In this document: piece by piece, positions 53,192 through 62,825 of the stretch
Layout of the letters: the number at the start of each line of letters is the position of its first letter
Position numbering within the stretch: position 1 is the stretch's first letter
NCBI GenBank assembly: GCA_964406575.1
Contig: CAYOSH010000003.1
Span: forward strand, 115,429 to 179,428
DNA from: WTAW01 sp964406575
GTDB taxonomy: Bacteria; Acidobacteriota; Aminicenantia; Aminicenantales; Aminicenantaceae
Length of the DNA stretch: 64,000 bases
Direction: 5' to 3'
Notes under the pieces: generated by a model
What the model saw: only the letters and a program-made list of their open reading frames with translations
What the model was told of the DNA's origin: nothing
The model's database searches: none
Program-made: the position numbers and the translations under genes

Positions 53192-53362
53192 AAAGCAGCC
53201 CTCCTCTTGTTCCCACATTCTCCGGAGGGTTCTCCCGGATCAAAACATGGATCTTCTCTATGGGCAGATGGTAGGCATTGACTGCAGCTTCACTCAATTC
53301 TTTCACCAAGCGTTTATATCCAGATCTTTGATCGGGGGCCCCTCTATCGTAATAAATGGCAT
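53175..53362 (-). pseudogene. 4-oxalocrotonate tautomerase family gene with a -1 frameshift
   Basis: After AAGGAGG and ATG 53362 the frame reads MPFITIEG, keeping the catalytic Pro1. It then meets a stop. Shifting by one nucleotide at the G/C homopolymer (53334-53342) restores the family sequence: DQRSGYKRLVKELSEAAVNA, then YHLPIEKIHVLIRENPPENV, ending GTRGGLLYDKKR at 53175. So a single missing G explains the break. This may be an assembly error, a true mutation or a recoding site. The product would be about 62 residues, the usual subunit size. Confidence 0.8.
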
Positions 53363-53520
53363 CCTAAAACCTCCTTCTCCAATCGGGAAAGATCATGGTC
53401 TTCTATGAGAGGTCAAAAAGCGGAACCATACGTCTTCAAGAAGAATCTCTTTTGTCCAAAACCTCAGGCTAAAGACAATCAAAACAAGCCGACAGACATC
53501 AGATCCCGGACTCTGCGGGA

Positions 53521-55602
53521 CTATTCTTCTTCAGCCCGAAAGCGGCCTTCTTTTACGGCATCATCAATAATCTTTTGTTGCAAGTGGCTCGGAACCTCTT
53601 CAAAAGCAGAAAACTCCATCAGAAAAGACCCTCGCCCTCCTGTTATGGAGGTGAGTGTCGGTTCAAAATCCAGCATTTCGGCCATGGGGACTCTGGCTTT
53701 AATGATCCTCATCGTTCCCTTCTGTTCCATACCCTGCACCTTTCCCCTTCGTCCGTTGAGATTCCCCATGATATCTCCCATAAAGGCCTCCGGCGTAAAC
53801 ACTTCCACATTCATTATCGGTTCGAGAAGAGTCGGTTTAGCCTGTTTCATCGCCTTCTTGAATGCCATGGAAGCTGCGATCTTAAAAGCGATGTCTGAAG
53901 AGTCGACTTCATGATAGGAGCCGTCATAAAGGATGACTTTGAAGTCTACGACAGGATATCCTGCCACGACTCCCTTTTTTCGTGCTTCCTGGACTCCTTT
54001 TTCTATAGAGGGGATGTAATTTCTGGGAATGGATCCGCCAAAAATCTTATCCTCGAATTCAAAATCTTTCCCTCTCCCCAAGGGTTCCATTTTGATGAAC
54101 ACATCGCCATACTGCCCGCGGCCTCCCGTCTGCTTCTTGTACTTTCCCTGAACATCCGCTTTGCCTTTGACCGTTTCTTTATAAGGAATCTTGGGTGGTT
54201 TGAGCTCGACGTCCACGCTGAAGCGCTTTTTGAGACGATTGGTGATTATTTCCACATGAAGCTGGCCATTTCCCGCGATGATCAGCTCGTTTGTCTCTGG
54301 ATCACGTGTAATTCTTGCTGTGGGATCCTCTTCCGTTATGCGATGAATAGCTTGGGAGATGCGGTCCTCATCAGCGCGCGTCTTTGGTTTTATGGCGAAA
54401 GAAATAGAGGGTTCCGGAAAGCTGATCACTGGGAATAGCACTCCGCTTCCCTTCGCACTCAGAGTATCACCGGTGGATGTGTTTTTCAATTTTGCCGTTG
54501 CGACGATGTCTCCGACCTTACACTGGCCTGCCGGGATCTGCTCTTTTCCCTGAAGAAAGAAGAGGCCACTGAGTTTTTCATCTCCCTGTTTTGTGGCATT
54601 CGTAACCGTAGCATCGGGATTCACTTTGCCGGAAAATATCCTCATTATAGAGATTCTGCCCGTATAAGGGTCTGAGACCGTTTTAAAAACTAACGCAGAA
54701 AAGGGTTCATCCGCACTTGCCTGAACCGAACCTTCCACACACTTTATCTCTTCTCTTTCGAATGGCGATGGGAAAAAACGGACAATCCCATCAAGGATAG
54801 GCTGAGCGCCCACATTTAAGAGAGCGGATGACACATAAACTGGATATAACTCCCTTTTGAGGATGCTCTTTCGCAAGCCACCGATCAGTTCTTCGGTCGA
54901 GAGGACTCCAGCCTCAAAGTATCTCTCCATCAACTCCTCATCATTTTCTGCCACCATCTCCGTCAATGCTTCGATTTTTTTTCCAGCTTCATCTTTAAGA
55001 TCTTCGGGAATTTCAGCTTCTTTGAACTTATCGCTTTCGTTTGTCTCGAAAAAGTAGGCTTTTTTGCCGACCAAGTCGACAACGCCGGAAAAGCCTGATT
55101 CCTCTCCTATGGGGAGTTGAACGAGGACGGCTTTCCGGCCGAAAAACTGATGAATGGATTCCATCGTCTGCTTGTAATCGGAATTCTCCCGGTCCAGTTT
55201 GTTGATGACAAGGATCCTGGGAAGCTTGAATTCTTCGAGCATTGCCCACACCTTTTCTGTGCCGACCTCCACGCCTTCCAAGGCGCCGACAATCACAATC
55301 CCGGCATCGACAGCTCTCAAACTGGCTCTCGTATCCCAGAGGAAATTCGTGTATCCGGGGCAGTCGATGACATTGATTTTGTGATCCTTCCACTCGAGGT
55401 GAGCGAGGGCGGAATTGATAGAGATCTGTCTTTCGATCTCGTCAGGATCATAATCGGTCACCGTGTTTCCCTGATCCACTTTGGTCAACCGATTGGTTTT
55501 CCCCGTATCAAAAAGAAAGGCAGAAATCAGGGATGTTTTTCCCGAGGATCCATGCCCTGTAACCGCGACATTTCGGATTTTATCTGGAGAATAATTTTTC
55601 AT
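53521..55602 (-). CDS. Elongation factor G-like GTPase (EF-G2 type)
   Basis: 693 residues with the five EF-G domains. G1 is GHGSSGKTS instead of AHIDAGKTT. The switch II motif is DCPGYTNF where canonical EF-G has DTPGHVDF, so the catalytic His is Tyr. G4 is NKLD. Domain IV GGRGQYGDVFIKMEPL and domain V (LLEPIMNVEVFTPEAFMGDIMGNLNGRRG) are complete. These traits mark the EF-G2/FusA2-like group, whose ribosomal role is accessory or unclear. The canonical EF-G is presumably elsewhere. Confidence 0.88.
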   Translation of the reverse strand: MKNYSPDKIRNVAVTGHGSSGKTSLISAFLFDTGKTNRLTKVDQGNTVTDYDPDEIERQISINSALAHLEWKDHKINVIDCPGYTNFLWDTRASLRAVDAGIVIVGALEGVEVGTEKVWAMLEEFKLPRILVINKLDRENSDYKQTMESIHQFFGRKAVLVQLPIGEESGFSGVVDLVGKKAYFFETNESDKFKEAEIPEDLKDEAGKKIEALTEMVAENDEELMERYFEAGVLSTEELIGGLRKSILKRELYPVYVSSALLNVGAQPILDGIVRFFPSPFEREEIKCVEGSVQASADEPFSALVFKTVSDPYTGRISIMRIFSGKVNPDATVTNATKQGDEKLSGLFFLQGKEQIPAGQCKVGDIVATAKLKNTSTGDTLSAKGSGVLFPVISFPEPSISFAIKPKTRADEDRISQAIHRITEEDPTARITRDPETNELIIAGNGQLHVEIITNRLKKRFSVDVELKPPKIPYKETVKGKADVQGKYKKQTGGRGQYGDVFIKMEPLGRGKDFEFEDKIFGGSIPRNYIPSIEKGVQEARKKGVVAGYPVVDFKVILYDGSYHEVDSSDIAFKIAASMAFKKAMKQAKPTLLEPIMNVEVFTPEAFMGDIMGNLNGRRGKVQGMEQKGTMRIIKARVPMAEMLDFEPTLTSITGGRGSFLMEFSAFEEVPSHLQQKIIDDAVKEGRFRAEEE

Positions 55603-55662
55603 TTTGAGGCCTCCAATGAAGGTTCGATTTCTTTTTCGCGTGTATGCTCAGAATTTTTATTA

Positions 55663-55690
55663 TTTATAAAGAGCAACGGTTATATTACAA
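55663..55690 (-). promoter_or_regulatory. Predicted promoter of the EF-G-like gene
   Basis: On the minus strand TTGTAA (55685-55690), 16 nt, TATAAA (55663-55668), about 60 nt upstream of ATG 55602. Confidence 0.5.
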
Positions 55691-55721
55691 TAAAATTTCC
55701 CTCTGACTCAAGATAATTCTG

Positions 55722-55946
55722 ATGGCAGCAAAGCCTCGCAAATTCGTGACAAAAGACGATCCGATTACCCAATCGCTGATTTCGAAAACGATCCCCCCAT
55801 TTTTTCCCCCTGATAAAGAACAAAATCCACTCTCTCAATCACACAACAAGAGCCTTCGAAATGGCTTACCCGTAGATGTGTTTTCCCCCTTGAGTGATGT
55901 CGTTTACTCAAAATACATAAATAAGGACTCAAATGGAATGAGGTGA
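55722..55946 (+). CDS. Hypothetical small protein (doubtful)
   Basis: A 74-codon frame (MAAKPRKFVTKDDPITQSLI...) in the 327-bp gap between the EF-G-like gene and rluD. It is hydrophilic, with FFPPDK and charged stretches, and resembles no family I recognise. There is no ribosome site, and its 3' end overlaps the convergent rluD gene by 18 nt. It may be real or chance; I see nothing else in the gap beyond the EF-G promoter. Confidence 0.25.
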   Translation: MAAKPRKFVTKDDPITQSLISKTIPPFFPPDKEQNPLSQSHNKSLRNGLPVDVFSPLSDVVYSKYINKDSNGMR

Positions 55947-56846
55947 GATCTTCGTTAAGAAATCCGTGAGATCTGATGCCAGCGGCGATTCGAAAGACAC
56001 TTTTTTCCCCGTCAAAGGGTGGACAACAGTGAGCCTATGGGCGTGAAGAAAAAGGCGCGGATACCCTAAAACAGCTTTTTTCCGTCCATAGCGGGAGTCT
56101 CCGACTATGGGATGACCAGATGCCGAAAGATGAACTCTGATCTGATGAGTTCTCCCCGTGATCGGATGGAGTTCGAGCAGGGTGTAATCTCCAAGTTGTT
56201 CTCTTACCTTGTACAGTGTCTCTGCAATCCTCGGTTTTTTGGTTCTGACGGACATCCTCTCCCCATGTTTCACATGGCGGCCAATCGCCCAAGTGAGCCC
56301 GTCCTCTCTTTGTGGCATCCTCCCCCACACAAGTCCGAGGTAAAGCTTCTCAACGATTCTCGCCTTAAACTGCCTCTGCAATTCCTGATATGCCCATTTC
56401 GTGCGCGCGACCAAAATGACTCCTGAAGTCTCCTTATCCAATCTATGCACAATCCCAGGTTTTTCCTCTGGTCCTATGCCTTTGATCTCGGGAAAATGGA
56501 AGAGAAGAGCGTTGACGAGCGTCTGCGTGCGTCTCCCCGCCCCTGGATGGACAACCAGTCCCGAAGGTTTATCGATGGCGATCAGGTGTTCATCTCTGGA
56601 GATGATCACAAGCGGAATATTCTCAGGGATTAATGGTCCTGGTTCATGGACCGTATCGTCGACCTCGACCCTCTCGTTGAGCTTCAACCTGTAACTCGGT
56701 TTTTTGTGTACCCCATCCACCAGAGCTCGGCCTTCTGCAATGAGCCGTTGGATCTGTGAGCGAGTCCGCCCTTTAAGCTTATCAGAGAGGAAGAGATCGA
56801 ATCTTTGACCCTGCCCAAATTCAGAGGATATGACAAATTCTCTCAT
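55929..56846 (-). CDS. Ribosomal large-subunit pseudouridine synthase RluD-like
   Basis: 305 residues: an N-terminal S4 RNA-binding domain (RFDLFLSDKLKGRTRSQIQRLIAEG), then the RluA-family catalytic domain with GIVHRLDKETSGVILVART (catalytic Asp), GRTHQIRVHLSASGHPIVGDSRYG and PRLFLHAHRL. With an S4 domain it best fits the RluD/RluC group acting on 23S rRNA. Overlaps a doubtful small frame at its 3' end. Confidence 0.9.
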   Translation of the reverse strand: MREFVISSEFGQGQRFDLFLSDKLKGRTRSQIQRLIAEGRALVDGVHKKPSYRLKLNERVEVDDTVHEPGPLIPENIPLVIISRDEHLIAIDKPSGLVVHPGAGRRTQTLVNALLFHFPEIKGIGPEEKPGIVHRLDKETSGVILVARTKWAYQELQRQFKARIVEKLYLGLVWGRMPQREDGLTWAIGRHVKHGERMSVRTKKPRIAETLYKVREQLGDYTLLELHPITGRTHQIRVHLSASGHPIVGDSRYGRKKAVLGYPRLFLHAHRLTVVHPLTGKKVSFESPLASDLTDFLTKISPHSI

Positions 56847-56934
56847 TCTTCAAAAAAAATGGCCGATCTTCTGATCTATGTTCCACGATATGGGTATTCA
56901 CCTTTGGCTCCCATGAGGCATGGACACCTCCGCG

Positions 56935-57744
56935 TCAAACAGTCTTTTCCTTTATCCTTTTCATTCTCAGCACGAAGAACAAAACGAGACCGCCGATCAA
57001 TCCCAGAACGCAGAAGACCTGGGGATAACTCATGCTGAGATATGGCGAGGCATTGTGGATCAAATAGGCCCTATCCGGATGATCTCCCCTATAAAATTCA
57101 ACAATATACCGGATAATGGAGTAATTGATGATATACAGAGCGAAGATTTGTCCGTCGAATTTTTTCTTTTTCAGGAGAAAGAACAGGATGCCAAAGTTTA
57201 AAAAATTCAAGAACGCTTCATAAAGCTGTGTGGGATGAAGGGGAATTCCCTGGGTTATCCCCGTAAGCTCATGGGAATATTCGTTATGAAAATTCACGCC
57301 CCAAGGCATCGCACACTCACGCCCATAGCAGCAACCTGCAGAAAAACAGCCTATCCGTCCGAATCCATGACCCAGAGCTAGAGCGGGTCCCATAAGATCA
57401 GCGGTCCTCCAAACTGGGATCCTGTGTCTCCTGAGATACCAGATCGCAAAGATAATTCCAAATGCAAGGCCTCCCTGAAACACACCTCCCGAGCGAGCCA
57501 AACTGAATAGCTCTTTGGGATATTTTGTGTAATAAGAGAAATTGCCCACAAAAAGGATGGCTTTTGCACCGATCAAAGATATGATGATCGTGTAAAAGGC
57601 CATATCCACGAGTTTCGATGCATCAAGGTCATACTTTTTTGCTTGGGCAAAAAGGAACCACAAGCCGCAGGCTACTCCGAGAGCCATCATAAAACCATAT
57701 GTGTGGATAGTGACCGGACCGATTTTTACGAGGATGGGAAACAT
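56935..57744 (-). CDS. lgt: Prolipoprotein diacylglyceryl transferase
   Basis: 269-residue membrane enzyme that attaches diacylglycerol to lipobox cysteines, first step of lipoprotein maturation. The Lgt signature is HGFGRIGCFSAGCCYGREC near residue 125, with RSGGVFQGGLAFGIIFA upstream and HPTQLYEAFLN downstream. It follows lspA with a 19-nt overlap, so both lipoprotein enzymes are coupled. Confidence 0.95.
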   Translation of the reverse strand: MFPILVKIGPVTIHTYGFMMALGVACGLWFLFAQAKKYDLDASKLVDMAFYTIIISLIGAKAILFVGNFSYYTKYPKELFSLARSGGVFQGGLAFGIIFAIWYLRRHRIPVWRTADLMGPALALGHGFGRIGCFSAGCCYGRECAMPWGVNFHNEYSHELTGITQGIPLHPTQLYEAFLNFLNFGILFFLLKKKKFDGQIFALYIINYSIIRYIVEFYRGDHPDRAYLIHNASPYLSMSYPQVFCVLGLIGGLVLFFVLRMKRIKEKTV

Positions 57745-58220
57745 TTGTCTCCTTTCTTAAAGAAGAAGATGTAGAGAAGAAGTAAAGCGCCAACAGTGAT
57801 GCAAGAGTCGGCAACATTAAAAAAAGGCCAATGCCAGTCTTTAACATAAAAATCCAGAAAATCGATAACCGAGCCTCTAAAGAGTCTGTCAGTGAGGTTG
57901 CCCAAAGCTCCGGCCAGTATGAGAGACAGAGAGATCTTCAGAAATTTTTCAGAACTCGGGGTTTTGGCAAAATAGTACACAACCAAAACAAGGGCAGCCA
58001 AAGAAGCCAGCGTTAAAAGTGCGTACACAAAAAAGCTCTCGTGATGCGAGAAAAAACCAAAAATGGCGCCTCTGTTTCTGATAAAGGTGAGGTTGAATAA
58101 ATTGGGGACAATGACCCTGGAATCATACAGATTCAAAGTGGTGGCAACGATGGTTTTGGTTGCCTGGTCAATAAGCAGGAAGAACAGGATCAGAAAGTAA
58201 TAAAACGTGTTGTTTTTCAT
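57726..58220 (-). CDS. lspA: Lipoprotein signal peptidase II
   Basis: 164 residues, four membrane helices. Family blocks: FLLIDQATKTIVATTLNL, FNLTFIRNRGAIFGFFS, ILAGALGNLTDRLFRGSVIDFLDF (first catalytic Asp) and PFFNVADSCITVGA (second catalytic Asp). ATG 58220 overlaps the ileS stop (ATGA), so the longer upstream open frame is rejected. Confidence 0.95.
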   Translation of the reverse strand: MKNNTFYYFLILFFLLIDQATKTIVATTLNLYDSRVIVPNLFNLTFIRNRGAIFGFFSHHESFFVYALLTLASLAALVLVVYYFAKTPSSEKFLKISLSLILAGALGNLTDRLFRGSVIDFLDFYVKDWHWPFFNVADSCITVGALLLLYIFFFKKGDKCFPSS

Positions 58221-60997
58221 TGCTTCATTTTTTTTACAACATCTTCGCAGCGCTGGCAAAAAACTGGAAAATCCTCGCTCGAACCCACATAAGGAGAGTA
58301 GTTCCAACACCGTTGGCATTTATCTCCGTCAGCTTTCGACACCCTGACCTCAAACGTTTGGCCAGTGTGAGTCTTGAGCTGAACAGCAGAGACAATAAAG
58401 AGAGATGGCAAGTCTTTCTCATATTTTCTGCAAAGTTTTTCGAAAGATGAGGGAACTTCTAATGTCACCTGGGCTTCTAAGGAATTGCCGATGAGTTTTG
58501 ATTCTCGCGCGAGTTCCAATTCCTTGAGAACATTCTCCCTAACCTCGATCAGTTTTTTCCATTCTTCGTAGAGATCCCCTCCAAGCCATTCTTTATCGAA
58601 GGAAGGAAAAAGCTCCAGGTGGACGGATTCCTCTTTCCCTTTAAAGGAGGGCATGGCTTCCCATGCTTCCTCAGTGGTGAAAGGGAGCAGAGGCGCTGTC
58701 AAAATTAGAGTTGTTTTTAAGATCTCAAAAAGAGCTGTTTGGGCAGATTTTCTCAGTAACGAGTTCCTCCCGGAACAATACAATCTGTCTTTGAGCACGT
58801 CCAGGTAGAAAGCGCTCAGGTCGACAGTGAAAAAATTATAAATCCCGTGATAGATGACATGGTATTCATAATTTTCATAGGCCCTAAGGACTTTTTTTCC
58901 TAATTTCGAACATTCTTCAAGAATCCATCTGTCAAAAGGAACCATATCTTCCCTGTTTATGGATTCTTCATCCGGAAGGAACTCATCGAGATTGCCGAGG
59001 ATGAATCGCCAGGTGTTTCTAATTTTCCTGTAAGCTTCCACCAGGCGCTGCATGGTCTCGCTTCCGAACCTGGCATCCTCCTTGTAGTTGAGCATGGCGA
59101 CCCAGAGCCGGAGGATTTCGGCCCCGTTCTTGGAAATGATTTCTTCGGGCTCGATAAAATTGCCAAGGGATTTGGACATCCCTCTTCCCTGCTCATCCAG
59201 AACAAAGCCATGGGTGATACACATCTTATAGGGAGAAGCTTTTTTTACGGCCACTCCAACAAGAAGAGAGCTGTTGAACCACCCCCTGTACTGGTCATGT
59301 CCTTCGATATAGATATCCGCTGGCCAGGGAAGGTCCCTCCGTTTTCCGAGCACGTTATGACTTGCCCCTGATTCGAACCAAACATCCAAAATGTTGTTCT
59401 CTTTCTTAAAAATCGCAGACCCACATTGACGACATTTTATTCCAGCGGGTAGAAGTTCTTCCGCTGTTTTTATAAACCAAGCATTCGAGCCTTCTTTAGT
59501 AAAGATATCCGCAATCTTGAGAGACACACTCTCATCCGCAAGGATTGTGCTGCAGCTTTCGCAATAAAATGCGGGAATTGGGACACCCCACGAACGCTGC
59601 CGGGAGATGCACCAATCGGGCCGGGCCTCAACCATATTGGTGATCCTCTCCTCTCCCCATGGAGGGATCCAATTTATTTTCTTGATCTCCTCAAGCGTTT
59701 TTTCCCTCAGATCATTCTTATCCATGGAGATGAACCATTGAGAAGTGGCCCGAAAAATCACCGGATTTTTGCAGCGCCAGCAATGAGGATAAGAGTGTAC
59801 GATATCTTGAGTCCTTGTCAATTTTCCCTCTTTTGACAGGTCTTCCACGATAGCCTTGTTGGCCTCAAAGACATTCATCTCTCGGTATTTTTCAATGCTG
59901 GTTATGAATTTTCCGTCACTGTCAACGGGATTATAGATATCCAATCCATAAGCCAGTCCAGTCAGATAGTCCTCATGGCCATGCCCCGGTGCTGTATGGA
60001 CCGCCCCTGTCCCCTGATCGAGGGTGACATAGTCAGCAAGAACGAACACCGATTCTCGGTCGATAAACGGATGACGCGCTTTCAGGCCTTCCAGCTCGGT
60101 TCCCAGAAAGGTGGCTACGACCTCACTCTTCGAAAGCCCCAATTCCTCAGCAATGACAGGAACCAAACGCTTGGCTGCGATCAAAACCTCGCCATTGGTT
60201 TTAAAGGCCGCGTATTCAAATTCCGGATGGAAGGCTATGGCCAGATTTGCAGGGAGCGTCCATGGCGTTGTCGTCCAGATGAGGACAGACACCTTCTTCC
60301 CTTTAAGATTTGGAAATTTTTTGGAGAGATCGGAAATCATGGCGAATTTGACATAGATGGATGGGGACTTGCGGTCTTTGTACTCGATCTCAGCTTCTGC
60401 CAACGCCGTTTTGCAGCTTATGCACCAATAGACGGGCTTTTTACCCTTGTATACATTGCCCGATGCGAAAAAAGCGGCGAGGTGACGGATGACTTCGCCC
60501 TCGTATTCTGGATCCATGGTCAGATAAGGCATCTCCCATTCCCCGAAAACGCCAAGCCTTTTGAACTGATCTCTTTGAACACCCACATATTTCAAAGCAT
60601 ATTTTTGGCATTCCCCCCGAATCTCGATGAGGGACATTCCTCTCTTTCTCTCTCCGAGTTGTTGGTCGACCTTGATTTCAATGGGAAGGCCATGACAATC
60701 CCAACCTGGGAGGTAGGGAGCCCTGAATCCACGCATGTTCTTGGACTTGATGATAAAATCTTTCAAGATCTTGTTCAGCGCAGTTCCAAGATGAATATGA
60801 CCGTTGGCGTATGGAGGTCCATCGTGGAGAACAAAGCTGGGCCCATTCTCACGACTTTTCTGGATTTTTTTGTACAGATCCATCTCATCCCATTTCTTGA
60901 TGATCTCGGGTTCTTTTTGCGCAAGTTTCGCCTTCATGGAAAAGGACGTTCTCGGCAGATTGAGCGTCTCTTTGATTTTCTCGCTGTCTTGCATCAT
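58217..60997 (-). CDS. ileS: Isoleucyl-tRNA synthetase
   Basis: 926 residues, bacterial type. HIGH motif as HIHLGTA in DGPPYANGHIHLGTALNKIL, the editing domain in the middle, KMSKS as GRGMSKSLGN near residue 605, the anticodon domain, and a C-terminal zinc finger with CQRCWNY and CQRCEDV. Two ATG codons in tandem (60997 and 60994) follow a GGAG; the second has better spacing. Operon ileS-lspA-lgt is conserved in many bacteria. Confidence 0.97.
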   Translation of the reverse strand: MMQDSEKIKETLNLPRTSFSMKAKLAQKEPEIIKKWDEMDLYKKIQKSRENGPSFVLHDGPPYANGHIHLGTALNKILKDFIIKSKNMRGFRAPYLPGWDCHGLPIEIKVDQQLGERKRGMSLIEIRGECQKYALKYVGVQRDQFKRLGVFGEWEMPYLTMDPEYEGEVIRHLAAFFASGNVYKGKKPVYWCISCKTALAEAEIEYKDRKSPSIYVKFAMISDLSKKFPNLKGKKVSVLIWTTTPWTLPANLAIAFHPEFEYAAFKTNGEVLIAAKRLVPVIAEELGLSKSEVVATFLGTELEGLKARHPFIDRESVFVLADYVTLDQGTGAVHTAPGHGHEDYLTGLAYGLDIYNPVDSDGKFITSIEKYREMNVFEANKAIVEDLSKEGKLTRTQDIVHSYPHCWRCKNPVIFRATSQWFISMDKNDLREKTLEEIKKINWIPPWGEERITNMVEARPDWCISRQRSWGVPIPAFYCESCSTILADESVSLKIADIFTKEGSNAWFIKTAEELLPAGIKCRQCGSAIFKKENNILDVWFESGASHNVLGKRRDLPWPADIYIEGHDQYRGWFNSSLLVGVAVKKASPYKMCITHGFVLDEQGRGMSKSLGNFIEPEEIISKNGAEILRLWVAMLNYKEDARFGSETMQRLVEAYRKIRNTWRFILGNLDEFLPDEESINREDMVPFDRWILEECSKLGKKVLRAYENYEYHVIYHGIYNFFTVDLSAFYLDVLKDRLYCSGRNSLLRKSAQTALFEILKTTLILTAPLLPFTTEEAWEAMPSFKGKEESVHLELFPSFDKEWLGGDLYEEWKKLIEVRENVLKELELARESKLIGNSLEAQVTLEVPSSFEKLCRKYEKDLPSLFIVSAVQLKTHTGQTFEVRVSKADGDKCQRCWNYSPYVGSSEDFPVFCQRCEDVVKKMKQ

Positions 60998-61026
60998 TCA
61001 CTCCGGCTAGGGACTTTTATTGTGCT

Positions 61027-61032
61027 ATTATA
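61027..61032 (-). promoter_or_regulatory. Possible -10 box of ileS
   Basis: TATAAT on the minus strand, 29 nt upstream of ATG 60997. No good -35 seen. Confidence 0.4.
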
Positions 61033-61075
61033 GAGGAAGTCATTCTATTTCTCCACTATAATATGTCAACAGCAA

Positions 61076-61215
61076 GCATTTTGAAATCCGTTGTGAATGA
61101 TGTCCGAGTATCCCATCTGGCGATCTTAAAAACGCACAACGGAGTCTGATTCTTTTTATGTAGAGTCCGTTCCCCGAATGGACCGTTTGGAAAACGGTCA
61201 CTACATAATATGCCC
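61076..61215 (+). repeat. Type A-related repeat, copy A5
   Basis: Left end GCATTTTGAAATCCGTTGTG, then GATGTCCGAGTATCC, matches the left end of copy A4 (AAATCCGTGATGAAGGAGAT, ACGAGTGTCC). Further in, a palindrome (GACCGTTTGGAAAACGGTC, 61181-61199) has on its other strand GACCGTTTTCC as in A1. The right end is not clear. It lies between ileS and nadB. Confidence 0.5.
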
Positions 61216-61244
61216 TTGGATTTTGGCCCTGCTCTTCTTCCCGT

Positions 61245-62825
61245 TCAGCTTTTTTGGTTTTTTATGAAGTGAGCGCCGCGGCTCACAGGATTGCTGAGCG
61301 CCGCGTAGGTGACCAGCTGAGCCACCTGAATACCATGTTTCAGATCGACGACTTTGGGATCCATCCTAGCTTCTCTGTAAAATTTCTCTATTCTGTGTCG
61401 GAGATAATCCAGATCTGCTCGCGCTCTCTCTAAACGTTTTGCCGTGCGGATGATTCCCGAATAGTTCCACATGGTCGACTTGATGGAAAGCCAATCCTGG
61501 TTGACGAGAGCGAGGTCGATCTCCTCCTCCTTTTTCGGGTAATACCACTCATGAATATCGGAGGGCTTGTAGGGCCTCTTCGGATCGAATCGGGAGGCAA
61601 TCCTCTTCGCTGCGCGGACTCCCCAGGTCAATCCTTCAAGAAGAGACGTCGAGGCAAGACGGTTCGCTCCGTGGAGACCCGTACAGGATACCTCCCCTAC
61701 GGCATACAGACCCTTGAGAGAAGATTTCCCCCAAGTGTCGACCATCACTCCCCCGCAAGAATAATGAGCTGCAGGAACCACAGGGATGGGCTCTTTTAAG
61801 ATGTCAATCCCATATTCCAGGCAAGTTTTATAGATATTGGGAAATCTTTTTTTTATATCGACCTTCGTATAGGTCGCTAAATCCAGGTAGACATAGTTGC
61901 TGTTGCTGTTTGTCATCTCTTCGTATATTGCGCGGGTGACCTCATCGCGCGGAGCCAATTCTTTCATCTTGTGATCATCCATAAATGTCCGGCCATCCTT
62001 CGTTTTTAGCCGTGCTCCTTCACCTCTGACTGTTTCCGATATAAGAAAACCGTCGGCGTCCCTGTGGAACAGAGAAGTCGGATGAAACTGCACATACTCC
62101 ATATTAACGAGCCTGGCACCAGCTCGATAGGCCATGGCATAGCCATCCCCGATAGCGCCTCTCGGATTAGATGTGAACAGAAACACAGCCCCACAACCAC
62201 CCGTGGCAAGAATGGTGTAAGGCGCAAAAATGGTCTTCACTTTTTGCGTCTGGTTATCCAGGACATAGGCCCCGATACACTGCGGCTCTCTATAAAAAGA
62301 GGTGGGGTTTCTGGAGTGGTGTGGAACCGTTAATAAGTCCACAGCCGTATGACCTGTCATGAATGTGACATTGGAATAAGACTGTAAGGTCCGTATGAAT
62401 CTCTCCTCTATGGTCTTCCCAGTCGTATCCTTGATATGGAGGATCCTGCGCCTCGTGTGTCCGGCCTCCTGGGCATAATCAAGCGTATCGGGCGAACTCC
62501 GGGAAAACGGGATCTTCAACTCTTTGATCAGAATACTCTCAACAAGGCTTTTCCCCTCCTTAACCAGAACATCTACAGCTTCTGGATTGTTGATGCCATC
62601 GCCAGTCTGGAGGATGTCTTCCTTCAAAAGCTCTGGACGATCGTTGGGGCCGAGGGAGACGATCCCTCCTTGAGCATAATATGTGTTCGACTCCTCGGGC
62701 ATCGTATTTTTTGTGATGATCACAACGCGGAGACCGCTCTTTGCCGCTTCCAAGGCTGAACTGGCTCCAGCAATGCCACAACCGATTACAAGAACATCTG
62801 TGTTTATTCTGAGTTCGCCGTCCAC
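61245..62825 (-). CDS. nadB: L-aspartate oxidase
   Basis: 526-residue flavoprotein that oxidises L-aspartate to iminoaspartate for NAD synthesis. FAD site VIGCGIAGASSALEAAKSG, then ESNTYYAQGGIVSLG, ATGGCGAVFLFTSNP, RGEGARL, and the active-site region HYSCGGVMVD with GEVSCTGLHGANRLASTSLLEGL. These fit NadB rather than fumarate reductase. GTG start at 62825 with GGGAGG upstream. nadC lies 113 bp upstream in the transcription direction; nadA is not in the window. Confidence 0.93.
   Translation of the reverse strand: MDGELRINTDVLVIGCGIAGASSALEAAKSGLRVVIITKNTMPEESNTYYAQGGIVSLGPNDRPELLKEDILQTGDGINNPEAVDVLVKEGKSLVESILIKELKIPFSRSSPDTLDYAQEAGHTRRRILHIKDTTGKTIEERFIRTLQSYSNVTFMTGHTAVDLLTVPHHSRNPTSFYREPQCIGAYVLDNQTQKVKTIFAPYTILATGGCGAVFLFTSNPRGAIGDGYAMAYRAGARLVNMEYVQFHPTSLFHRDADGFLISETVRGEGARLKTKDGRTFMDDHKMKELAPRDEVTRAIYEEMTNSNSNYVYLDLATYTKVDIKKRFPNIYKTCLEYGIDILKEPIPVVPAAHYSCGGVMVDTWGKSSLKGLYAVGEVSCTGLHGANRLASTSLLEGLTWGVRAAKRIASRFDPKRPYKPSDIHEWYYPKKEEEIDLALVNQDWLSIKSTMWNYSGIIRTAKRLERARADLDYLRHRIEKFYREARMDPKVVDLKHGIQVAQLVTYAALSNPVSRGAHFIKNQKS

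Noticed and set aside
59975..61033. 352-codon frame antisense to ileS
   Set aside because: ileS is certain; the antisense frame is a shadow and runs over the ileS promoter.
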